Both the position numbers and the translations under genes were made by a program. A stretch of DNA of 64,000 nucleotides, from NCBI RefSeq assembly GCF_000613125.1, contig NZ_HG964497.1, forward strand, positions 4,427,127 to 4,491,126, given 5' to 3'. Numbering within the stretch: position 1 is the first letter of the stretch; each line of letters starts with the position of its first letter. This document shows, piece after piece, positions 52,205 to 61,918 of this stretch. Source of the DNA: Bacillus sp. EB01. Lineage in GTDB: Bacteria > Bacillota > Bacilli > Bacillales > Cytobacillaceae. Below the pieces are notes generated by a model. It saw only the letters and a list, made by a program, of their open reading frames with translations, searched no databases and was not told where the DNA came from.

Positions 52205-53192
52205 ATCACTATCGGAACCAGAGATGAAGAAGGCTGTGGGGAGGATGCTGAATGAAGAAGCCGAGGAAAGCGAAATTGCAGCATTTTTAATGGCATTAAA
52301 AATGAAGGGAGAGACACCCGCAGAAGTCGCCGGAATGGCCAATGCCATGAGAGAAAATTCGGTTAGCTTCGGGAAAGTCAATGGGGCAATCGACAACTGT
52401 GGAACCGGAGGTGATGGGGCCCAAACCTTTAATATCAGCAGCACATCGGCATTCGTGCTTGCCGGCGCGGGAGTGAAGGTAGCCAAACACGGCAACCGCA
52501 GTGTATCCAGTAAAACAGGCAGCGCCGATGTCCTTGAATTTTTGGGCATCAATCTAAATTTGTCAGCTGCTGAATCATTATCCCTGCTTGAGGATATCGG
52601 AATTACATTTCTCTACGCCCCGAATGTACATCCGAAGCTGAAACGAATCATGACGGTGAGGAAGCAACTAAAAATACCAACCGCATTCAACTTGATTGGT
52701 CCGCTTGCCAATCCGGTCGACCTGGATTACCAGCTGGTTGGTGTGTATAGGTCTGATTTTGTGCCGTTATTTGCTGAAACTCTCAAAAGGTTAGGAAGAA
52801 AGCGGGCAGTTGTTATCAACGGAGCCGGCTCGCTTGACGAAGCTTCCCTGGCAGGCGAAAACCAACTGGCAATTGTTGAAGCCGGAGAGGTCACATATGT
52901 ATCAATCACACCGGAGGAAGTTGGCTTAAAGCGCTTTGAAAATAGTTCGATTAAAGGCGGAGAAGCGAAACAAAATGCCGATATTTTAAATCGGGTCCTA
53001 AAAGGTGAAGAAGGGGTTTTTAAAGACACAGTCCTTTTTAACGCAGGGATTGGATTATTTACAGCCAGGGCAGCCGGGTCAATCGAAGAAGGAGTCAAGT
53101 TGGCAAGGAAGGTCATTGATTCAGGTGCAGCCTATGAAAAACTGGAAGGCTTAAGGAAATATTCAAACCAGTTTAGAAGAGAGGCAATTTGA
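52170..53192 (+). CDS. trpD: Anthranilate phosphoribosyltransferase
   Basis: Joins anthranilate and PRPP. 340 residues; PRPP-binding GTGGDGAQTFNIS and KHGNRSVSSKTGSADVLE, then FLYAPNVHPKLK and FNLIGPLANP. ATG 52170 has AAAGGA nine bases upstream. Its stop overlaps the trpC start by one base (TGATG). Confidence 0.96.
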   Translation: MKEYLLQLSERKSLSEPEMKKAVGRMLNEEAEESEIAAFLMALKMKGETPAEVAGMANAMRENSVSFGKVNGAIDNCGTGGDGAQTFNISSTSAFVLAGAGVKVAKHGNRSVSSKTGSADVLEFLGINLNLSAAESLSLLEDIGITFLYAPNVHPKLKRIMTVRKQLKIPTAFNLIGPLANPVDLDYQLVGVYRSDFVPLFAETLKRLGRKRAVVINGAGSLDEASLAGENQLAIVEAGEVTYVSITPEEVGLKRFENSSIKGGEAKQNADILNRVLKGEEGVFKDTVLFNAGIGLFTARAAGSIEEGVKLARKVIDSGAAYEKLEGLRKYSNQFRREAI

Positions 53193-53983
53193 TGGAAACG
53201 ATCTTACAGAGAATTTTACAGGAAAAAGAAAAGGAAGTTAGTAAGCTAAAAGAAACTCGACGTTCTTTAACGGGACAGCATGAACCAAGAAGGTCACTTA
53301 TCGAAAGGCTGAAGGACTCGGCAGAGCTATCGATTATTGCTGAGTATAAGCGTGCCTCTCCTTCCAAGGGATTGATAAACAATACTCTCGATCCAGCCGG
53401 TCAGGCCAGGCAATATGAACTCGAAGGGGCGCAGGCAATATCAGTATTGACGGATTCCACTTTCTTCAAAGGGTCTTTCGAAGATTTAAGGGCTGTACGG
53501 GAAGCAGTCGGGCTTCCGATTTTGTGCAAGGACTTCATCATTGATGAAATCCAGATAGATTGTGCAATCGAATCCGGAGCAGACTTGATCTTATTGATAG
53601 TTGCTGCTCTTGAAGAGGAGAGGCTGATTCAGCTTTATTCCCATGCGAGGCAAAACGGGGCAGAGGTGCTGGTCGAGGTGCACGATGAAAAGGAACTGGC
53701 TAGCGCCCTTCGTGCCGGAGCCGAGCTGATCGGCGTAAACAACAGGGATTTACGCACCTTTAAAGTATCGCTTGATGCAACATCATCACTTGGACCAAAA
53801 GTAAAGCAAGCAGGTGCATTTTTTATCAGCGAAAGCGGGATTCAAACAGCTGAGGATGCAAGAATTGCTGCAACTGCAGGTGCTGATGGAGTATTGGTTG
53901 GGGAATCCCTGATGAAAAGCAACAGCTTGAAAGAGAGTTTCGCAGCCTTCACAGTACCGAAGCTGGAGGCGGCCAAGAAATGA
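53192..53983 (+). CDS. trpC: Indole-3-glycerol phosphate synthase
   Basis: Ring closure of CdRP to indole-glycerol phosphate; TIM barrel of 263 residues. ILQEKEKEV at the start, IAEYKRASPSKG (catalytic Lys), VLTDSTFFKGS, LCKDFIID, EVHDEKEL, GVNNRDLRTF and ISESGIQT. ATG 53192 with GAGAGG upstream. Overlaps trpF by four bases. Confidence 0.96.
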   Translation: METILQRILQEKEKEVSKLKETRRSLTGQHEPRRSLIERLKDSAELSIIAEYKRASPSKGLINNTLDPAGQARQYELEGAQAISVLTDSTFFKGSFEDLRAVREAVGLPILCKDFIIDEIQIDCAIESGADLILLIVAALEEERLIQLYSHARQNGAEVLVEVHDEKELASALRAGAELIGVNNRDLRTFKVSLDATSSLGPKVKQAGAFFISESGIQTAEDARIAATAGADGVLVGESLMKSNSLKESFAAFTVPKLEAAKK

Positions 53984-54600
53984 AGGTGAAAATTTGCGGA
54001 ATAAAGGATGCAGCCACAGCATTGAAGGCAGTTGAATACGGTACGGATGCCCTTGGATTTGTTTTCGCTGAGAGTAAAAGGAAAATCGGTATGGAAGATG
54101 CACGCAAGATCATCAAGGAACTTCCTGACGAAGTGATGAAAGTTGGTGTGTTTGTAAATGAGGCAAGGGAGAACATTGAGGAAATTGCAAGCTATTGCGG
54201 TCTGACACATATACAGCTTCATGGCGATGAATCACCAGAGTATAGCAAATCGTTCCGATATCCAGTCATAAAAGCTATTTCTATCAATGCTCCAATGGAT
54301 ATAAAGAGGATGGAAGAATACGAGACAGAGTATGTTTTGTTTGACAGCCCAAAAGGCGCCTATAACGGAGGGACAGGAATTCCCTTTGACTGGAAGTCGG
54401 CTGAAGGGGTGGAATTTTTGGGAAAGAAAGTCATTCTGGCAGGTGGCTTAAATCCCAACAATGTAGCACGGGCAATTGAGATAGCTAAACCATTTATGGT
54501 TGATGTCTCGAGCGGGGTCGAAACAGATGGGCAAAAGGATGTAGCCAAGATAAAAACATTTATTGATTCAGCAAAGTTAGCGGGAGGGAAAGAGATATGA
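53980..54600 (+). CDS. trpF: Phosphoribosylanthranilate isomerase
   Basis: Amadori isomerisation of PRA to CdRP; TIM barrel of 206 residues. VKICGIKD (catalytic Cys), [46 protein letters not shown] (catalytic Asp) and [10 protein letters not shown]. Overlaps both neighbours by four bases. Confidence 0.96.
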   Translation: MKVKICGIKDAATALKAVEYGTDALGFVFAESKRKIGMEDARKIIKELPDEVMKVGVFVNEARENIEEIASYCGLTHIQLHGDESPEYSKSFRYPVIKAISINAPMDIKRMEEYETEYVLFDSPKGAYNGGTGIPFDWKSAEGVEFLGKKVILAGGLNPNNVARAIEIAKPFMVDVSSGVETDGQKDVAKIKTFIDSAKLAGGKEI

Positions 54601-55805
54601 CGATTTATACATTGCCGGATGAACGGGGACATTTTGGAACCTTCGGCGGGAGATATGTACCAGAAACATTGATGAAGGCTATTCTTGAAATGGAAGAGGC
54701 ATACAGTGAGGCAAAGAATGACCCTGAGTTTCAAAAAGAATTTCACAGGCTGCTGGGGGAATATGTCGGCAGGGAAACGCCGCTGTACTTAGCAGAGAAT
54801 TTAACCAAATATGCAGGCGGAGCAAGGATTTACCTTAAGCGGGAGGACTTGAACCATACTGGAGCACATAAAATCAACAACACCATCGGCCAGGCTTTGC
54901 TTGCACTAAGGATGGGCAAACGTAAAATTGTTGCGGAAACCGGGGCGGGACAGCACGGCGTCGCTACGGCTACAGTTTGTGCCTTACTGAATTTGGAATG
55001 TATTGTGTTTATGGGAGCGGAGGATGTGAAAAGGCAGGCCTTGAATGTTTTCAGAATGGAGCTCCTTGGCGCGAAGGTCATTAGCGTCAATTCCGGCAGT
55101 TCCACCTTGAAGGATGCTGTCAACGAAGCATTAAGGTACTGGGTCGCAAATGTGGATGATACCCACTACTTGTTGGGTTCGGTAATGGGACCACACCCGT
55201 TTCCCGTTGTTGTTAGAGATTTTCAGAGTGTGATTGGGAAAGAAACAAAGAAGCAATTCCTTGAAAAAGAGGGAAGGCTTCCTGAGGCAGTTGTCGCCTG
55301 CATTGGCGGAGGCAGCAATGCGATGGGGATGTTTTATGATTTTATTGAAAATGAAGAAGTGAAGCTTTACGGAGTTGAAGCGGCGGGCAGCGGTATTGAT
55401 ACACCATATCATGCGGCGTCGCTGACAAAAGGGAAACCAGGTGTGCTTCACGGTGCATTCATGTATCTTTTGCAAAATGAGGACGGCCAGATTCAGGAGG
55501 CCCATTCAATTTCAGCTGGCCTTGATTATCCAGGGGTCGGTCCAGAGCACAGCTACTTGAATGATACAGGCCGGGTTAAGTATGACTCGATTACAGATGA
55601 AGAGGCGTTAAAAGCATTTAAGCTGCTATCCATAAAGGAAGGAATCATACCGGCTCTTGAAAGTGCCCATGCTGTTTCGTTTGCGGTAAAGCTTGCAGCT
55701 GGAATGCCTAAGGAAGAAGCAGTTGTCGTGTGCCTGTCAGGCAGGGGCGACAAAGACATAGATTCGGTAAAGGACAAACTGAAGGGAGTGAGCATTGATG
55801 AATAG
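54597..55805 (+). CDS. trpB: Tryptophan synthase beta subunit
   Basis: PLP enzyme joining indole and serine. 402 residues; [14 protein letters not shown] lysine in [24 protein letters not shown] and the phosphate loop [13 protein letters not shown]. TrpB1 type. Stop overlaps trpA by eight bases, consistent with balanced synthesis of the alpha2-beta2 complex. Confidence 0.97.
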   Translation: MTIYTLPDERGHFGTFGGRYVPETLMKAILEMEEAYSEAKNDPEFQKEFHRLLGEYVGRETPLYLAENLTKYAGGARIYLKREDLNHTGAHKINNTIGQALLALRMGKRKIVAETGAGQHGVATATVCALLNLECIVFMGAEDVKRQALNVFRMELLGAKVISVNSGSSTLKDAVNEALRYWVANVDDTHYLLGSVMGPHPFPVVVRDFQSVIGKETKKQFLEKEGRLPEAVVACIGGGSNAMGMFYDFIENEEVKLYGVEAAGSGIDTPYHAASLTKGKPGVLHGAFMYLLQNEDGQIQEAHSISAGLDYPGVGPEHSYLNDTGRVKYDSITDEEALKAFKLLSIKEGIIPALESAHAVSFAVKLAAGMPKEEAVVVCLSGRGDKDIDSVKDKLKGVSIDE

Positions 55806-56583
55806 GCTGACAGGAAAATTTCAACAGCTTGCAATAGAAAACGAAAAAGCTTTTGTTCCATATATTATGGCGGGTGACGGAGGTATTGAAATCCTAAGCG
55901 AGCGAATAAAACAGCTTGAAGAATTCGGAGCTTCAGCGGTTGAAGTAGGCATACCATTTTCTGATCCGGTTGCTGATGGACCGGTCATTCAAAGAGCCGG
56001 CATCCGGGCACTGAAGAGAGGCACAACCTTAAAGGGTGCATTGCAGCAAATTGGAGTGGCAAGAGGGTCTGTTTCCATACCAATCGTTGTCATGACCTAC
56101 TTAAATCCAATCCTCGCTTTCGGGATTGATCATTTTGTAAGTGAATGTATTTTAGCTGGAGTTGACGGCTGTATTATTCCAGACATGCCGATAGAGGAGG
56201 AATCTCTCTTAGAACCACAGTTTACTCAGGCGGGAATTGAGCTGATCCGCCTCGTTACATTGACAACTCCATTCGAGAGAATTGAGCAAATCTCGAAGAA
56301 AGGAAATGGGTTCCTTTACGCGGTGACAGTAAAAGGAGTGACCGGAGGCAGACGAAGCTTCCAGGAAGAGCTGAAAGAATTTCTTGAAAAAGTAAAAGCA
56401 GTAAGCACGATTCCGGTTTTGGCCGGTTTCGGGATTTCCACAAGGGATCAGGCTATTGAGTTGGCTGATCATTGTGACGGGGTGATTGTCGGAAGCAGGG
56501 TGGTTGAACTGTTCCATGAAGGAAATATATCTGAAGTCGAGGAGCTTGTTTCGTCATTCAAAAAAATTGCTGCAGATCATTGA
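55798..56583 (+). CDS. trpA: Tryptophan synthase alpha subunit
   Basis: Cleaves indole-glycerol phosphate and channels indole to TrpB. 261 residues; [10 protein letters not shown] (the usual Glu/Asp region), [18 protein letters not shown] (catalytic Glu and Asp), [33 protein letters not shown] and AGFGIST. GGGAG nine bases before ATG 55798. Last gene of the operon, followed by a terminator. Confidence 0.96.
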   Translation: MNRLTGKFQQLAIENEKAFVPYIMAGDGGIEILSERIKQLEEFGASAVEVGIPFSDPVADGPVIQRAGIRALKRGTTLKGALQQIGVARGSVSIPIVVMTYLNPILAFGIDHFVSECILAGVDGCIIPDMPIEEESLLEPQFTQAGIELIRLVTLTTPFERIEQISKKGNGFLYAVTVKGVTGGRRSFQEELKEFLEKVKAVSTIPVLAGFGISTRDQAIELADHCDGVIVGSRVVELFHEGNISEVEELVSSFKKIAADH

Positions 56584-56594
56584 TAAACGCTAGC

Positions 56595-56622
56595 AGAAAA
56601 GCCGCGCTGATGCGGCTTTTCT
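56595..56622 (+). terminator. Terminator of trp operon
   Basis: AGAAAAGCCGC pairs with GCGGCTTTTCT around GCTGAT. Confidence 0.9.
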
Positions 56623-56904
56623 GGTATTTTGAAATGGGCGGCCCCATTTAAAAGCTTCCAGGAGTATAAAGTTTCATTATTTCGCAAGTAACAGAGATTT
56701 TTTTAAAATAGGGGGGAAAGCTGTGGGGGCTGCCAACTTTTGTAGTTCTCTTTATAATGGGGAATTAGCGTTTGCCAGTTGGACCTCCTAAAATTTCTCG
56801 TACAAATATAAATAGTGCCATTTGTTACAGAGACAATTCTGATATTCCACTATACTAATAATGAATTAATTTACTTGGAGATTAAGGAATTAGAGGTGGG
56901 CAGG

Positions 56905-57477
56905 ATGAAGCTGTATGAAGGAATATTGAGAATCCTGGATGAGAGAGGGCCGCTTCCTTTTTCATTCATTTACAATGAAGCAAGGAATCTTTTTAATTCC
57001 AATGAGACAGCTTTCGACCCAGGTGAAGTTCAAAATGCTGTAGCACGTAAAAGGGATTTATTTCTCATTAATAACGAGATTGTTTCAATTCATCCTGATA
57101 AGGATTTGCTTCAAGTTCATGTTTTTGCTGAAATGCCTGGAAAGCCAGCCTGTCAGTGTATCATTAATTTTGAAAAAGAAAGATTTGTCTATACAGAATG
57201 GCTTGATAACGGTTTTCCAAACCATTCACCAAAGCATTTCCCCGGTACTTTCGGTGACATTCGTTTATTCAAGGCAGCGGTTTACAAGCTAGCAATTTGG
57301 GACTGGGAACAAACCTATATAACAGGTGAGGGTATTATTCTGAATGGAAATAGCTGGTTTGTGCATATTAAAACAAAAACAACGGAATATAAAGTCTCTG
57401 GACATAACGGCTATCCTGAAAATTGGCAATCGTTATGCAGGGCATTACACGTTTTGACTGGCTCCCCATATTGGTGA
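56905..57477 (+). CDS. Hypothetical protein with HARE-HTH-like N-terminus
   Basis: Not firmly recognised. Residues 1-70 (LYEGILRILDERGPLPFSFIYNEA...VARKRDLFLINNEIVSIHP) resemble the winged-helix HARE-HTH domain seen in the RNA polymerase delta subunit. The C-terminal 120 residues form a separate domain ending in HNGYPENWQSLCRALHVLTG. ATG 56905 is the start (GAGGTGG just upstream); a 30-codon upstream extension has no ribosome site. Possible DNA-binding protein (inference). Confidence 0.55.
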   Translation: MKLYEGILRILDERGPLPFSFIYNEARNLFNSNETAFDPGEVQNAVARKRDLFLINNEIVSIHPDKDLLQVHVFAEMPGKPACQCIINFEKERFVYTEWLDNGFPNHSPKHFPGTFGDIRLFKAAVYKLAIWDWEQTYITGEGIILNGNSWFVHIKTKTTEYKVSGHNGYPENWQSLCRALHVLTGSPYW

Positions 57478-57614
57478 GCTTTTTTATTTTAGTGATATTT
57501 TTTTATTTTATTTACCCAGTATTGATGTGCTAAAAAAGGCGCCGGGTTGCAATTACTCACAAATTCTTTAAAATAAAGGAAGTAGAGTATAGAAATTAGA
57601 GGTGCGATAGAATC

Positions 57615-58691
57615 TTGAGAGACATTACAATAGAAGAAATGTTCAATATTAAAAATCCTGTTGTCATAGATGTCCGTTCTCCAATCGAATTTGAGGAAGG
57701 TGCCATACCAGGAGCAGTTAATATTCCGCTGTTCACTAATGAAGAGCGGAGCGAAGTCGGTACAATCTATAAAAAAGAAGGGACAGATGCCGCAAAATGG
57801 CGGGCAATGGAAATTGTATCGCCAAAATTGCCGGACATGCTGTCTGAAATCCGCAAATTCGGCGGGCAGGGGAACAATCTAATCATCCAGTGCTGGCGCG
57901 GAGGTTCGAGAAGCAAGGCTGTTACAAGCTTCCTTGAATTCTCGGGTATAAACGCAAGACGCCTGCAAGGCGGCTATAAAGCTTATCGGCAGTCCATCTT
58001 AAAAGAATTGCCTGAGCTTATGCCGAAAAAAGCGGTTGTCCTGCATGGCATGACAGGTACAGGAAAAACTGAAATACTCAAAATCCTTTCCGCCAAAGGA
58101 TATCCTGTCCTTGACCTTGAACAACTTGCCAATCACCGAGGTTCAATATTTGGGGCTATTGGGCTAGGCCAAGGGAACAGCCAGAAAACGTTTGATGCCT
58201 TGCTGCATGACAGGCTAATGGAATTAAAGGGTTCGCCATATGTCATTATGGAAGCAGAAAGCAAGCGAATTGGCCGTGTTGTGCTTCCAGATGAACTTAT
58301 GGAAGTTAAGCAGAATGGCATCAATATTCAAACGAACCTCCCTATGGACAAGCGAATTGCGCTTATCAAAGCTGAATACATTACTCCATACCAAAATGAA
58401 CCATGGTACTATGATAATGTAAAAACAGCTCTTGAGAGAATTGAAAAAAGAATCAAGGACCATGAGGCAAAAGTCCAGCTATTTGAGCTTCTTAACGCAA
58501 GGGACTATACAGGCATGATTAAAATACTTCTGGAATCGTATTATGATTCGATGTATGGGCATAAACAAGAAGAATATGATGGTAAGTTTATAAATTTTGC
58601 TGCGGAGAGCTTTGAAGATGCAGCGAAGAAGATCGAAGATTATTTAGACGGGATGGCACCTATGCCAACTGTACCAGTTAATCAGTCATGA
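57615..58691 (+). CDS. mnmH: tRNA 2-selenouridine synthase MnmH (SelU/YbbB)
   Basis: Replaces sulfur by selenium (or geranylates) at the wobble 2-thiouridine of some tRNAs. Rhodanese domain first (VIDVRSPIEFEEGAIPGAVNIP, catalytic Cys in QCWRGGSRS), then a P-loop domain (GMTGTGKTEIL, LANHRGSIFGAIG). 358 residues. TTG 57615 is the start, GAGGTG about ten bases upstream. The selenophosphate synthase gene selD is not in the window, so selenium supply is unproven. Confidence 0.93.
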   Translation: MRDITIEEMFNIKNPVVIDVRSPIEFEEGAIPGAVNIPLFTNEERSEVGTIYKKEGTDAAKWRAMEIVSPKLPDMLSEIRKFGGQGNNLIIQCWRGGSRSKAVTSFLEFSGINARRLQGGYKAYRQSILKELPELMPKKAVVLHGMTGTGKTEILKILSAKGYPVLDLEQLANHRGSIFGAIGLGQGNSQKTFDALLHDRLMELKGSPYVIMEAESKRIGRVVLPDELMEVKQNGINIQTNLPMDKRIALIKAEYITPYQNEPWYYDNVKTALERIEKRIKDHEAKVQLFELLNARDYTGMIKILLESYYDSMYGHKQEEYDGKFINFAAESFEDAAKKIEDYLDGMAPMPTVPVNQS

Positions 58692-58724
58692 CAAAATAGC
58701 GCGCTTTGCCTATAAAAAATAAGT

Positions 58725-58753
58725 AGCCGCTGGGGGGAACCCCAGCGGCTGTT
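58725..58753. terminator. Bidirectional terminator between mnmH and sda-like gene
   Basis: AGCCGCTGGGG pairs with CCCCAGCGGCT around GGAA; A-rich before and T-containing after. Confidence 0.85.
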
Positions 58754-58782
58754 CGCATGGCTTAGCAATATTAGAATTTACG

Positions 58783-58911
58783 TTACTTTTTGAAAGGCCT
58801 TAGCCCTCTCCTCTGAATTTCATCCTTAAGGATCTTAATCCATTCTTTTTCCCCAGACTTCATTGCATCACGGTACGAAACGACAAGCTGCTCATTGCTC
58901 ATAATTCTCAT
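58783..58911 (-). CDS. Sda-like sporulation checkpoint peptide, 42 aa
   Basis: MRIMSNEQLVVSYRDAMK followed by EWIKILKDEIQRRGL matches the helical hairpin of Sda, the small inhibitor of sporulation kinases KinA/KinB in B. subtilis. The start at ATG 58911 has AGGAGG 11 bases upstream; an ATG three codons earlier is too close. In B. subtilis sda is induced by DnaA and DNA damage; no DnaA boxes were confirmed here. Confidence 0.8.
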   Translation of the reverse strand: MRIMSNEQLVVSYRDAMKSGEKEWIKILKDEIQRRGLRPFKK

Positions 58912-59167
58912 TGATTGCATTGCCTCCTTGGAAATAATAATGGATTGAATATTCAGTTTTTACTATTGTAAAGCAAAACAGTACTTTTGAGAACCCTTTT
59001 TAAGGAATTTTTTTAAAAAGGTACTTTCGGACGAGCTTCGCTGACTTTCCTCCTAGTTTTGCCCTGGGAAGCTTAATTTTCAAATTCTAAGTTTTCTGAG
59101 ATGTTTTGGACAATATTCCCGCGTGGTAAATATGGAGCAGAACGTTTTTTGAAAGTAGGCGAGGATT

Positions 59168-59401
59168 ATGGAATTATACGGATTAGAGTATGAGGATATG
59201 GCATTTACAAACCTCCGCTTTATCAGGAAAGATACAATCTGCAATACTGTATATTTAACCTTTAAAGATTATTTAACTGAGGAAGTACTAACCTTTGATT
59301 TTGATAAAAATATGAATGTTAAACCGTGCTTTAGAATTGATTTATTGCAAGGGTATTATACAGAGCCGCTTGCAGACACCCCCCGTCATTCATTATACTA
59401 A
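59168..59401 (+). CDS. Hypothetical protein, 77 aa
   Basis: Not recognised. LRFIRKDTICNTVYLTFKDYLTEEVLTFDFD suggests a small beta domain. GCGAGGA lies before the ATG. It precedes the DUF6501-like gene by 29 bases. Confidence 0.6.
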   Translation: MELYGLEYEDMAFTNLRFIRKDTICNTVYLTFKDYLTEEVLTFDFDKNMNVKPCFRIDLLQGYYTEPLADTPRHSLY

Positions 59402-59430
59402 TAGTATACCAAGAATCAGGGGGAATAGAC

Positions 59431-59634
59431 GTGCAACATATGGACTGGCAAACGAAAACCACTATTAAAAAGGTAAAATGTGTGCATGCGGATGCTAAGA
59501 AGTACATCGTAAACAATGTACTGACACCCGGTAAAGAATATGATGTTAAAAATGAAACCGATGAGTTTTATTTTGTTGTGGATAATACCGGCAAAGTGGG
59601 CGGATATTACAAGGAATATTTCGAGGAAGCATAA
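59431..59634 (+). CDS. DUF6501-like small protein, 67 aa
   Basis: VKCVHADAKKYIVNNVLTPGKEYDVKNETDEFYFVVDN and GGYYKEYFEEA fit a small Bacillus family I recall as DUF6501, possibly SH3-like. Start at GTG 59431 with GGGGGA six bases upstream. Function unknown; a terminator follows. Confidence 0.72.
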   Translation: MQHMDWQTKTTIKKVKCVHADAKKYIVNNVLTPGKEYDVKNETDEFYFVVDNTGKVGGYYKEYFEEA

Positions 59635-59640
59635 CGGTTG

Positions 59641-59669
59641 AACTGCCGGCCTAACCGGCGGTTTTTCTA
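59641..59669 (+). terminator. Terminator after DUF6501-like gene
   Basis: AACTGCCGG pairs with CCGGCGGTT around CCTAA and is followed by TTTCTATTTT. Confidence 0.82.
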
Positions 59670-59685
59670 TTTTAGGGGGAGAATT

Positions 59686-60282
59686 GTGATAAAAAATACA
59701 AGTATCAGATTAGAGGGGCAGACGGTTTTACTCGTTCCCATGGAGGAAAGCCACAGAGTTGGCTTGTGGGCGGCCGCAGAACCAGAGGAGATATGGCAAT
59801 TCATGGCCACCAGGGTTCGCAGCCGCGAGGAAATGGATAGGACGGTTGCCGAAGCGATTGCAGAAAAAGAAAAAGGTACGCAAATCCCTTTTACAATCAT
59901 TAGGAAAAGAGATGCGGCCATAATAGGAAGTACGAGATATCTTGATATCTCATTAAGAAATGAGAGCCTTGAGATTGGCTGGACATGGCTCAATCCTTCA
60001 GCTTGGAGAACAAGCATTAACACGGAATGTAAATACCTGCTTCTGAAGCATGCCTTTGAGGAACTAGGCATGAACCGGGTCCTGCTAAAGACTGATGGCA
60101 GAAACAATCGGTCGCAGAAAGCAATTGAACGGATCGGTGCTGTTAGAGAAGGCGTGCTTCGTATGGATAGAAAGCTGGCTGACGGATACATAAGAGATAC
60201 TGTCATGTATAGCATCCTTGCCTCTGAGTGGCAGGATGTAAAATTAAAGCTCGAAAAGATTCTAGAGGACCAGGCATACTAA
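59686..60282 (+). CDS. GNAT acetyltransferase, RimJ-like
   Basis: 198 residues. IRLEGQTVLLVPMEESH at the start, IIGSTRYLDISLRNESLEIGWTWL, then NTECKYLLLKHAFEELGMNRVLLKTDGRNNRSQKAIERIGAVREGVLR, the classic end of the RimJ/RimL-type GNAT. GTG 59686 is near GGGGGAG; exact start is uncertain. Substrate unknown; it overlaps no neighbour. Confidence 0.87.
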   Translation: MIKNTSIRLEGQTVLLVPMEESHRVGLWAAAEPEEIWQFMATRVRSREEMDRTVAEAIAEKEKGTQIPFTIIRKRDAAIIGSTRYLDISLRNESLEIGWTWLNPSAWRTSINTECKYLLLKHAFEELGMNRVLLKTDGRNNRSQKAIERIGAVREGVLRMDRKLADGYIRDTVMYSILASEWQDVKLKLEKILEDQAY

Positions 60283-60341
60283 TAGCAATAATTTCAATCC
60301 CTTCTTTAAGCTGTTATAATGCCAAAAACAGAGGTGTTTGG

Positions 60342-60731
60342 ATGCAATACCTTTTTGTGGGGCTTGGCGGAGCAATCGGGAGCCTGCTTAGGTACATACT
60401 TTCTGGTTTGAATGATCCCGAGCTTGTGTTTCCAATTGGTACACTTGCAATTAATCTTTCGGGGTCGTTTTTTCTCGGCTGGTTCACCGCCCGTATACTA
60501 TCACCCGGAAAAATACATACAAATTGGGCGGGGTTCTTTACTACCGGGATTACAGGTTCATTTACAACTTTTTCAGCATTTTGTCTGGAAACAGTCTTGC
60601 TCCTCGATAAGGGACATTTTCTGATTGCAAGTTTCTATTTGCTGCTTAGTCTTGCCGGGGGTCTTGGCCTTGTTTCCCTAGGTATCTCTATCGGGAAAAA
60701 GCAGGCGGAAAAGGCAGGTGGGAAGGGATGA
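60342..60731 (+). CDS. crcB: Fluoride exporter CrcB, first subunit
   Basis: Fluc-type fluoride channel, four membrane helices, 129 residues. GGAIGSLLRYILS, GTLAINLSGSFFLGW and TGITGSFTTFSAFCLE are diagnostic. A TGTTATAAT extended -10 at 60312-60320 precedes it; the leader is too short for a fluoride riboswitch. ATG 60342 has AGAGGTG upstream. Overlaps the second crcB by four bases. Confidence 0.94.
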   Translation: MQYLFVGLGGAIGSLLRYILSGLNDPELVFPIGTLAINLSGSFFLGWFTARILSPGKIHTNWAGFFTTGITGSFTTFSAFCLETVLLLDKGHFLIASFYLLLSLAGGLGLVSLGISIGKKQAEKAGGKG

Positions 60732-61069
60732 CAGTTGCTTTCATTGCTGCCGGGGGATTTCTTGGCGCTGTCACGAGGTATTCCTTCTCCAGATGGCTGA
60801 ATTCAAACCATTCTTCCAGAATTCCGTATGGGACCCTGGTTGCAAACCTTATAGGTGCCTTTCTGCTTGGCTTTTTGATAGTTAAAGCAGCGAATGGGAG
60901 TGTTTATGCGTTTGTCGGTATTGGCTTTACTGGGGCGCTAACAACTTTTTCAACGCTAATGCTCGAACTCAATAAGCTGCAGCTGAACTTGAAGGCCATT
61001 TTATATGCACTGATAAGTTTTGGAGCAGGTCTATTACTGCTGACTGCAGGAATGTTTCTAGGAAAATAA
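60728..61069 (+). CDS. crcB: Fluoride exporter CrcB, second subunit
   Basis: 113 residues, four helices, with GGFLGAVTRYSFS, GTLVANLIGAFLLGF and GFTGALTTFSTLMLE. Two different short CrcB proteins from overlapping genes are common in Bacillus and suggest a heterodimeric channel with antiparallel subunits. A strong terminator follows. Confidence 0.94.
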   Translation: MTVAFIAAGGFLGAVTRYSFSRWLNSNHSSRIPYGTLVANLIGAFLLGFLIVKAANGSVYAFVGIGFTGALTTFSTLMLELNKLQLNLKAILYALISFGAGLLLLTAGMFLGK

Positions 61070-61076
61070 AAATCAA

Positions 61077-61105
61077 AAGCCCTTCAGGATGCCTGAAGGG
61101 CTTCT
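61077..61105. terminator. Bidirectional terminator between crcB2 and yidC2
   Basis: AAGCCCTTCAGG (61077-61088) pairs with CCTGAAGGGCTT (61092-61103). Confidence 0.92.
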
Positions 61106-61107
61106 AA

Positions 61108-61890
61108 CTATTTTTGTAGTGATGGTAATACTAGCTGTTCCTTTGGCTCCTGATACAGCTTTCTGCTGATCCATGATTGAATGATCAGGAACATCCCGCC
61201 CACTGTCCAGTAAAGGGGCAGCGCTGCCGGCGCATTAAAGGAAAACATCACAATCATGATTGGAGACATCAGTCCCATAAGTTTCATTTGTTTTTGCTGC
61301 TCTGCAGTCATTGCAGACTGTGAGAACTTGAATTGCAAGTAATAAACAACTCCGGCTAGTAAGGTGATCCCAAGGTCAGGACTGCCCAGGCTGAACCAAA
61401 GGAAATCATGCGAAGCAATTTCAGCCGAATTACGGATGGCATAGTAAAATCCTGTTAAGATAGGCATCTGGATTAAAATCGGCAGGCAGCCCATATTCAA
61501 AGGGTTGATGCCATGCTTTTGATATATTCCCATCATCTGCGTTTGCAATTCCTTTTGCTTGGCAGGGTCTTTCTCAGCCTGGATTTTTTTCTGCAATTCA
61601 TCCATTTCCGGCTTCATTTTCTCCATTTTGCCCTTCATCGCAATCTGCCCCTTGTATTGCTTGAGCATAAGCGGCATCAACACAAGTCTGATGATAAGGG
61701 TAACAACAATAATGGCCAGCCCGTAACTTCCGGCAAATAATTCACCTAGGAAGTGAATGGCAGCCGTAAAAGGATTGACGAAGTAAGTGGTAAAAAAGCC
61801 CGTGTCTCCAGGACCTGATGAGCATCCTGCAAGAGTGGCGATAGTTAGCGTAAGAATAGTTAAAAGTAAAAGATTTGATTTCCCTTTCAT
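61108..61890 (-). CDS. yidC: Membrane protein insertase YidC2 (YqjG type)
   Basis: Inserts proteins into the membrane. Lipoprotein signal with LAGCSS, then the five-helix YidC core: VNPFTAAIHFLGELF, VTLIIRLVLMPLMLKQYKGQ (the conserved hydrophilic-groove Arg), NPLNMGCLPILIQMPI and LPLYWTVGGMF. 260 residues. AGGAGG lies five to six bases before the ATG. A MifM-like arrest peptide gene lies directly upstream, which identifies this as the regulated second YidC. Confidence 0.95.
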   Translation of the reverse strand: MKGKSNLLLLTILTLTIATLAGCSSGPGDTGFFTTYFVNPFTAAIHFLGELFAGSYGLAIIVVTLIIRLVLMPLMLKQYKGQIAMKGKMEKMKPEMDELQKKIQAEKDPAKQKELQTQMMGIYQKHGINPLNMGCLPILIQMPILTGFYYAIRNSAEIASHDFLWFSLGSPDLGITLLAGVVYYLQFKFSQSAMTAEQQKQMKLMGLMSPIMIVMFSFNAPAALPLYWTVGGMFLIIQSWISRKLYQEPKEQLVLPSLQK

Positions 61891-61918
61891 AGTTCCTCCT
61901 GTTTTTTTAAAAATATGG

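Noticed and set aside
59667-60215. 182-codon frame antisense to the GNAT gene
   Set aside because: GNAT motifs are clear on the plus strand; the antisense frame is Ser/Leu-rich shadow sequence.
60282-60341. Fluoride riboswitch before crcB
   Set aside because: The -10 element lies only about 21 bases before the start codon, leaving no room for the aptamer.
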